From positions 164,677 to 228,676 of the forward strand of contig NZ_BBYK01000043.1 of NCBI RefSeq assembly GCF_001570365.1: 64,000 nucleotides of DNA. Direction: 5' to 3'. The DNA is from Microtetraspora fusca. GTDB taxonomy: Bacteria; Actinomycetota; Actinomycetes; Streptosporangiales; Streptosporangiaceae. The stretch's first letter is position 1; each line of letters starts with the position of its first letter. The notes beneath the pieces were generated by a model. It searched no databases. It was not told the DNA's origin and saw only the letters and a program-made list of their open reading frames with translations. This document shows positions 60,364 through 64,000 of this stretch, in pieces. Position numbers and translations under genes: made by a program.

Positions 60364-60759
60364 TCACCGAGTGGAATAGTACGGATTGTCTGCATCCACG
60401 ATACGTGCCCCGAGCGGCAGGAGCGATACCGGGATCATCTTGAGGTTGGCGATGCCCAGCGGGATGCCGATGATCGACACGAACAGCGGAACCGCCGTGA
60501 TGATGTGACCGATCGCCAGCCAGATCCCGGCGAAGATCAGCCAGATGACGTTCCCGATCGCGGACATGACGCCCGCCTCCGGATCCCGGACCACGGTGCG
60601 CCCGAACGGCCACAGCGCGTACGCGGCGATCCGGAAGGACGCGATGCCGAACGGGATCGTGATGATCAGGATGCAGCAGATGATCCCGGCGACCACGTAG
60701 CCCAGGGCGAGCCACACGCCCGCGAAGATCAGCCAGATGACGTTCAGCAGTGTCCGCAT
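60364..60759 (-). CDS. YccF-domain membrane protein
   Basis: The 131-residue protein consists of two similar YccF repeats, each about 50 residues long. The repeat starts are LLNVIWLIFAGVWLALGYV and AIGNVIWLIFAGIWLAIGHI, each followed by a PFGI/PLGI turn. Four hydrophobic helices result. Function unknown; family members are inner membrane proteins. It lies upstream of the YihY gene on the same strand. Confidence 0.93.
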   Translation of the reverse strand: MRTLLNVIWLIFAGVWLALGYVVAGIICCILIITIPFGIASFRIAAYALWPFGRTVVRDPEAGVMSAIGNVIWLIFAGIWLAIGHIITAVPLFVSIIGIPLGIANLKMIPVSLLPLGARIVDADNPYYSTR

Positions 60760-60840
60760 ATCTCAATCATGACGCACGTCACCTTCCGCCGATTTGGCGA
60801 TCTTCCCGGACTTCTCCCTGATTTTGGGTGTTTTTCGGTC

Positions 60841-61653
60841 TCAGGCGGTCTGCCGCGCTCCGGGCTCCCGTCCCGGTCCCGGCGGCCCGGCGTACGCCTG
60901 CGCGATGGACATCCACTCGTGGGCGGTGTCGCCGGTCACGGACAGCGAGGTGTCGGCGATGTGGGAGCGCTGCGTGACGACGAGGCAGAAGTCCTCGACC
61001 GGCCCGCGCACCGCGTCCGCGGCCCCCTCCGGCCCGGCGACCCACAGGGTGCCGTCCGGCAGGGCGAGCTCCACCCGGACCGGCCGCGCGGGCGCCTGCC
61101 GCCCTCGCACCGCGAAGCCGTACGGCATGGCGCGCACGCCCAGCAGGGCCACGTGGCGCAGCCGCATGGTGGGGGCGCGGTCGATCCCGAGCGCGTCGGC
61201 GACGTCCTGGCCGTGCGCCCAGGTCTCCATCAGGCGGGCGGTCGCGAACGAGGCGGGCGACATGTCGGGGCCGTACCACGGGAGCCGGGTGGCGGGATCG
61301 GCCGCGCGGAGCGCGCGGCCCATCCGGGCCCTGGCGGTGTCGAACCAGTCGAGGAGCGCCGCCGGGGCGAGCCCGCGCGCGGCGGCGACCTGGTCGTCCA
61401 TGGCGGCCTCCCCGCGCGCCATCAGCTCCGCGCGGGCGGCGCGGAACCCGTCCGGGTCGGTCAGCGCCGAGGTGGCGGCGTCGTCGAACCAGGCCAGATG
61501 GCTGATCTGGTCGCGTACGACCCAGCCCTCGGAGGGAGTGGGGAGCTCCCAACCGGGAAGGTCGAGAGCGCGGACCATCTCGCGCAGCTCGGCCGTCTCG
61601 GCGCTCAGGTCGATGATCAGTTCGGACATCAGCTCGGACGTGGGACCGGCCAT
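60841..61653 (-). CDS. DinB-like metal-dependent protein (TIGR03084 / maleylpyruvate isomerase type)
   Basis: A 270-residue four-helix-bundle protein. The metal His residues are in RDQISHLAWFDD and RLMETWAHGQDVADALG, matching the maleylpyruvate isomerase/mycothiol-dependent N-terminal domain. The C-terminal part (FAVRGRQAPARPVRVELALPDG) fits TIGR03084. Members probably use mycothiol. The ATG at 61653 follows a perfect AGGAGGTG and sets the start; the longer frame to 61890 covers a small gene on the other strand. Confidence 0.9.
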   Translation of the reverse strand: MAGPTSELMSELIIDLSAETAELREMVRALDLPGWELPTPSEGWVVRDQISHLAWFDDAATSALTDPDGFRAARAELMARGEAAMDDQVAAARGLAPAALLDWFDTARARMGRALRAADPATRLPWYGPDMSPASFATARLMETWAHGQDVADALGIDRAPTMRLRHVALLGVRAMPYGFAVRGRQAPARPVRVELALPDGTLWVAGPEGAADAVRGPVEDFCLVVTQRSHIADTSLSVTGDTAHEWMSIAQAYAGPPGPGREPGARQTA

Positions 61654-61711
61654 GACACCTCCTGGACGGCGAGCGTAACCGAATCTTCTTCTGCTGAAAA
61701 CGGGGCAAATC

Positions 61712-61846
61712 ATGATCTGCGACGCCTGCAAGGACCGGCGGCACGAGAACTGCCGCGGCGGTTCGTGGTGCGACTGCCAGCACCACGAACCACCCGCCCT
61801 GCCCGGCGGGAACGAGCCCGCGCAGAACTGGGTCAGCCAGGGCTGA
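61712..61846 (+). CDS. Small Cys-rich protein (44 residues)
   Basis: The protein begins MICDACKDRRHENCRGGSWC and has Cys at positions 3, 6, 14, 20 and 22 plus His residues, a zinc-binding or cluster-binding pattern. The tail (EPPALPGGNEPAQNWVSQG) is unstructured. Small CDACK-type proteins of this kind appear conserved in actinomycetes, though the name and role are not established. It is divergent from the DinB-like gene and upstream of the sulfite reductase leader. Confidence 0.7.
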   Translation: MICDACKDRRHENCRGGSWCDCQHHEPPALPGGNEPAQNWVSQG

Positions 61847-61946
61847 CCCGCTCGGGCCGGGCGTCGCCCGGCGTCCCGCGGCCCGCCCACGTGGGCACAT
61901 GTCGTCCAGATGTCGTGCGCGTTTCGTCCACATGGTGAAACATAAC

Positions 61947-61975
61947 TTGGACATCACGGACGCCCCGGGTATCGT
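61947..61975 (+). promoter_or_regulatory. Promoter of the sulfite reductase leader transcript
   Basis: A ttggac -35 and a tatcgt -10 element are spaced by exactly 17 bp. Transcription would start about 7 bases later, at or next to the leader-peptide ATG at 61983, predicting a leaderless transcript. Confidence 0.65.
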
Positions 61976-61982
61976 TTGCGGC

Positions 61983-62066
61983 ATGCCAGCGGACCCGTTG
62001 CTCGTCGTGCGACGCCACGTCGACCTTCTGCGTGTCCGCAGCGCCATCTGTATCGACGCCCGTTGA
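61983..62066 (+). CDS. Cysteine-responsive leader peptide upstream of sulfite reductase
   Basis: The 27-residue peptide MPADPLLVVRRHVDLLRVRS continues A-I-C-I-D-A-R and stops. The RRHVDL..V.SA.C motif is that of the actinobacterial leader peptides found before sulfur-assimilation operons. A late Cys codon, as here, is thought to make translation sense charged tRNA-Cys. A promoter lies so close that the message is probably leaderless. The structural gene starts 180 bp later after a possible attenuator hairpin. Confidence 0.85.
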   Translation: MPADPLLVVRRHVDLLRVRSAICIDAR

Positions 62067-62070
62067 TCGT

Positions 62071-62095
62071 CGCCCATCTCTTCTGACAGTGGGCG
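62071..62095 (+). promoter_or_regulatory. Candidate attenuator hairpin
   Basis: The arms cgccca and tgggcg lie immediately after the leader-peptide stop, and a ctttttc run follows about 15 bases later. The position suits ribosome-controlled attenuation of the sulfite reductase operon. The stem is short and support is positional. Confidence 0.4.
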
Positions 62096-62246
62096 CGTGA
62101 GCAGGCGTCCTTTTTCGTGTTCGCCCCCGCACTCGACGATGAGGCGGGAGGCCGCCTGAGGCACGCGTCCGGGGTCGCGCCATGCGTGACCCTCGCCCGG
62201 TTCTCTCCCCGGACCGTTTCGCATCCCTCGGATTAAGGACGCCCTC

Positions 62247-63926
62247 ATGAGCACCCCGGCCCGCCCGGCGAACCGCCACCACAAGCGCCCGCGCGGCGAA
62301 GGCCAGTGGGCTCTCGGTTACCGTGAGCCGCTGAACAAGAACGAGGAGAACAAGAAGGCCGACGACGGGCTCAACGTCCGTCAGCGGATCATCGACATCT
62401 ACTCCAAGAACGGGTTCGACTCGATCGACCCCGCCGACCTGCGCGGCCGGATGCGCTGGTACGGCCTCTACACGCAGCGCAGGCCCGGGATCGACGGCGG
62501 CAAGACCGCGGTCCTGCCCCCGGAGGAGCTCGACGACCGCTACTTCATGCTCCGCGTGCGCCTCGACGGCGGCCGGCTCGACCTGGACCAGCTCCGGACG
62601 ATCGCCGACATCTCCAACGAGTACGCCAGGGGCACGGCCGACATCACGGACCGGCAGAACATCCAGCTCCACTGGATCGAGATCGAGTCGGTCCCCGACA
62701 TCTGGAAGCGCCTGGAGGCCGTCGGCCTGTCCACGACCGAGGCGTGTGGCGACACCCCGCGCGTGATCATGGGCTGCCCGCTCGCCGGGATCGACATCGA
62801 CGAGGTGATCGACGGCACCGCCCAGATCGACGAGATCGCCACCCGGTACATCGGCGACAAGGCGTTCTCCAACCTGCCGCGCAAGTTCAAGACCGCGATC
62901 AGCGGGTGCACCGCGCACTGCACGGTCCACGAGATCAACGACGTCGCGTTCGTCGGCGTGGTCCGCGACGGCGAGGCCGGCTTCGACGTCTGGGTCGGCG
63001 GAGGGCTGTCCACCAACCCGATGTTCGCCAAGCGGCTCGGCGCGTTCGTCCGGCCCGAGCAGGTGCACGAGGTGTGGGCCGGCGTCTGCGGGATCTTCCG
63101 CGACTACGGCTACCGCCGGCTCCGCCACCGCGCCCGGATCAAGTTCCTGATCAACGACTGGGGCGCGGAGCGGTTCCGCGAGGTCCTGGAGACCGAGTAC
63201 CTCGGCTACCGGCTGCCCGACGGGCCCGCCCCCGAGGAGCCGCGGGGCGGCCGCCGCGACCACGTCGGCGTCTTCCCGCAGAAGGACGGCAACTTCTACG
63301 TCGGCTTCGCGCCCAAGGTGGGCCGGGTGGACGGCGACACGCTGCACCGGATCGCCGACATCGCCGAGCGGCACGGCTCCCGCCGGGTCCGCGCCACCGT
63401 CGAGCAGAAGATGGTCATCCTCGACGTCGCGCCCGAGCGGGTCGAGTCGATCGTCACCGAGCTGGAGGCGGCCGGCCTGCAGGTCAACCCGTCCACGTTC
63501 CGCCGCCAGACGATGGCCTGCACCGGCATCGAGTACTGCAAGCTCGCGATCGTCGAGACCAAGGCGACCGCGTCCCGGCTGATCGACGACCTGGAGACCC
63601 GGCTGCCGGACTTCGCCGAACCGCTCACCATCAACATGAACGGCTGCCCGAACTCCTGCGCCCGCATCCAGGTGGCCGACATCGGCCTCAAGGGCCAGCT
63701 CGTGGTGAACGACAAGGGCGAGCAGGTCGAGGGCTTCCAGGTCCACCTGGGCGGCTCGATCGGCCTGAACCCCAACTTCGGCCGCAAGGTCCGCGGGCTG
63801 AAGACCACCGCGGAGGATCTCCCCGACTACGTGGAGCGCGTGGTGCGCAACTTCGAGAAGCAGAAGAACGACGACGAGACGTTCTCCGAGTGGGTCCACC
63901 GGGCCGACGAGGCGGACCTCAAGTGA
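62247..63926 (+). CDS. Ferredoxin-type nitrite/sulfite reductase (probably sulfite reductase)
   Basis: A 559-residue siroheme-[4Fe-4S] enzyme that reduces sulfite to sulfide in assimilation. The four cluster Cys are C425 and C431 (ACTGIEYC) and C467 and C471 (GCPNSC). The two ferredoxin-like half domains and the DITDRQNIQLHWI siroheme segment are visible. The start at 62247 is ATG, and length matches actinobacterial SirA-type enzymes. The leader peptide upstream and a small Cys-containing gene downstream (as in cys operons) favour sulfite over nitrite as substrate. Confidence 0.93.
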   Translation: MSTPARPANRHHKRPRGEGQWALGYREPLNKNEENKKADDGLNVRQRIIDIYSKNGFDSIDPADLRGRMRWYGLYTQRRPGIDGGKTAVLPPEELDDRYFMLRVRLDGGRLDLDQLRTIADISNEYARGTADITDRQNIQLHWIEIESVPDIWKRLEAVGLSTTEACGDTPRVIMGCPLAGIDIDEVIDGTAQIDEIATRYIGDKAFSNLPRKFKTAISGCTAHCTVHEINDVAFVGVVRDGEAGFDVWVGGGLSTNPMFAKRLGAFVRPEQVHEVWAGVCGIFRDYGYRRLRHRARIKFLINDWGAERFREVLETEYLGYRLPDGPAPEEPRGGRRDHVGVFPQKDGNFYVGFAPKVGRVDGDTLHRIADIAERHGSRRVRATVEQKMVILDVAPERVESIVTELEAAGLQVNPSTFRRQTMACTGIEYCKLAIVETKATASRLIDDLETRLPDFAEPLTINMNGCPNSCARIQVADIGLKGQLVVNDKGEQVEGFQVHLGGSIGLNPNFGRKVRGLKTTAEDLPDYVERVVRNFEKQKNDDETFSEWVHRADEADLK

Positions 63927-63951
63927 CGGCCACCCAGGGGCGGAGCCGGTC

Positions 63952-64000
63952 ATGAGCGAGCGCGCGGCTCCCTACTACTGCCCCTACTGCGGCGACGAGG
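63952..64000 (+). CDS. Small zinc-ribbon-like protein of the cys operon (cut by window edge)
   Basis: Only the first 16 codons are present: MSERAAPYYCPYCGDE. The CPYC pair suggests a zinc ribbon. A short protein of this type commonly sits between sulfite reductase and cysH in actinomycete sulfur-assimilation operons. The gene starts 25 bp after the reductase stop on the same strand, so it should be cotranscribed. Confidence 0.75.
   Translation, partial: MSERAAPYYCPYCGDE

Noticed and set aside
59351-60766. A 471-residue YihY protein starting at 60766
   Set aside because: The first 156 residues are out-of-frame yccF sequence. The family-like protein begins at the ATG at 60298.

Overview
The window is a GC-rich, densely packed chromosomal segment with frequent GTG/TTG starts, a WhiB-family regulator, a DtxR-type iron box, a cysteine-attenuation leader peptide and an aroC/prepilin-peptidase gene order. 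All of these point to a filamentous actinomycete, most likely of the Streptosporangiales; the genus is inference. No rRNA, tRNA, insertion sequence, prophage or CRISPR array was recognised.

Left part (1-12.5 kb): the 5' end of aroC, a prepilin peptidase, an SseB-family protein, a ring-opening amidohydrolase (barbiturase/cyanuric acid hydrolase family) with a carbamate kinase, a secreted S37 tripeptidyl aminopeptidase, and the oxidative-stress set ahpC-ahpD divergent from oxyR. About 9.4-10.7 kb is a gene-poor, AT-richer patch holding one small membrane protein and the decayed ends of two genes. A PH/SHOCT protein and a FAD monooxygenase follow.

Middle part (12.7-38.5 kb): an aminotransferase divergent from a nitrilase-family amidase; a CaiB/BaiF CoA-transferase with a fused acyl-CoA carboxyltransferase; hydantoinase/oxoprolinase A and B; thymidine kinase; a FrnE-like DsbA protein; a CoxG-like protein; a polysaccharide deacetylase; cytochrome bd oxidase (cydAB) behind a striking triple-dyad operator; a MazF-type toxin-antitoxin pair plus a solitary antitoxin; a three-subunit molybdenum hydroxylase; and an NCS2 purine/pyrimidine permease.

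Right part (38.5-64 kb): a PucR-type regulator divergent from a DUF2877-FdrA-DUF1116 operon, whose E. coli relatives form oxamate carbamoyltransferase. Then come a membrane Ser/Thr kinase, an MFS transporter, a stand-alone family A DNA polymerase, a metallophosphoesterase, an AGPS-like flavoprotein divergent from glpD, an iron-box-controlled sucrase/ferredoxin-like gene, a WhiB protein, rsgA behind a micro-ORF, glyA behind a ZTP riboswitch, YihY and YccF membrane proteins, a DinB-like enzyme, a 44-residue Cys-rich protein, and sulfite reductase behind a leaderless Cys-containing leader peptide.

The most coherent theme is nitrogen-heterocycle breakdown. Transport (NCS2), hydroxylation (Mo hydroxylase), ring opening (barbiturase family and hydantoinase), carbamoyl transfer (FdrA/DUF1116/DUF2877), ATP recovery (carbamate kinase) and control (PucR) are all present but scattered over 40 kb. 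That they form one pathway is a hypothesis.
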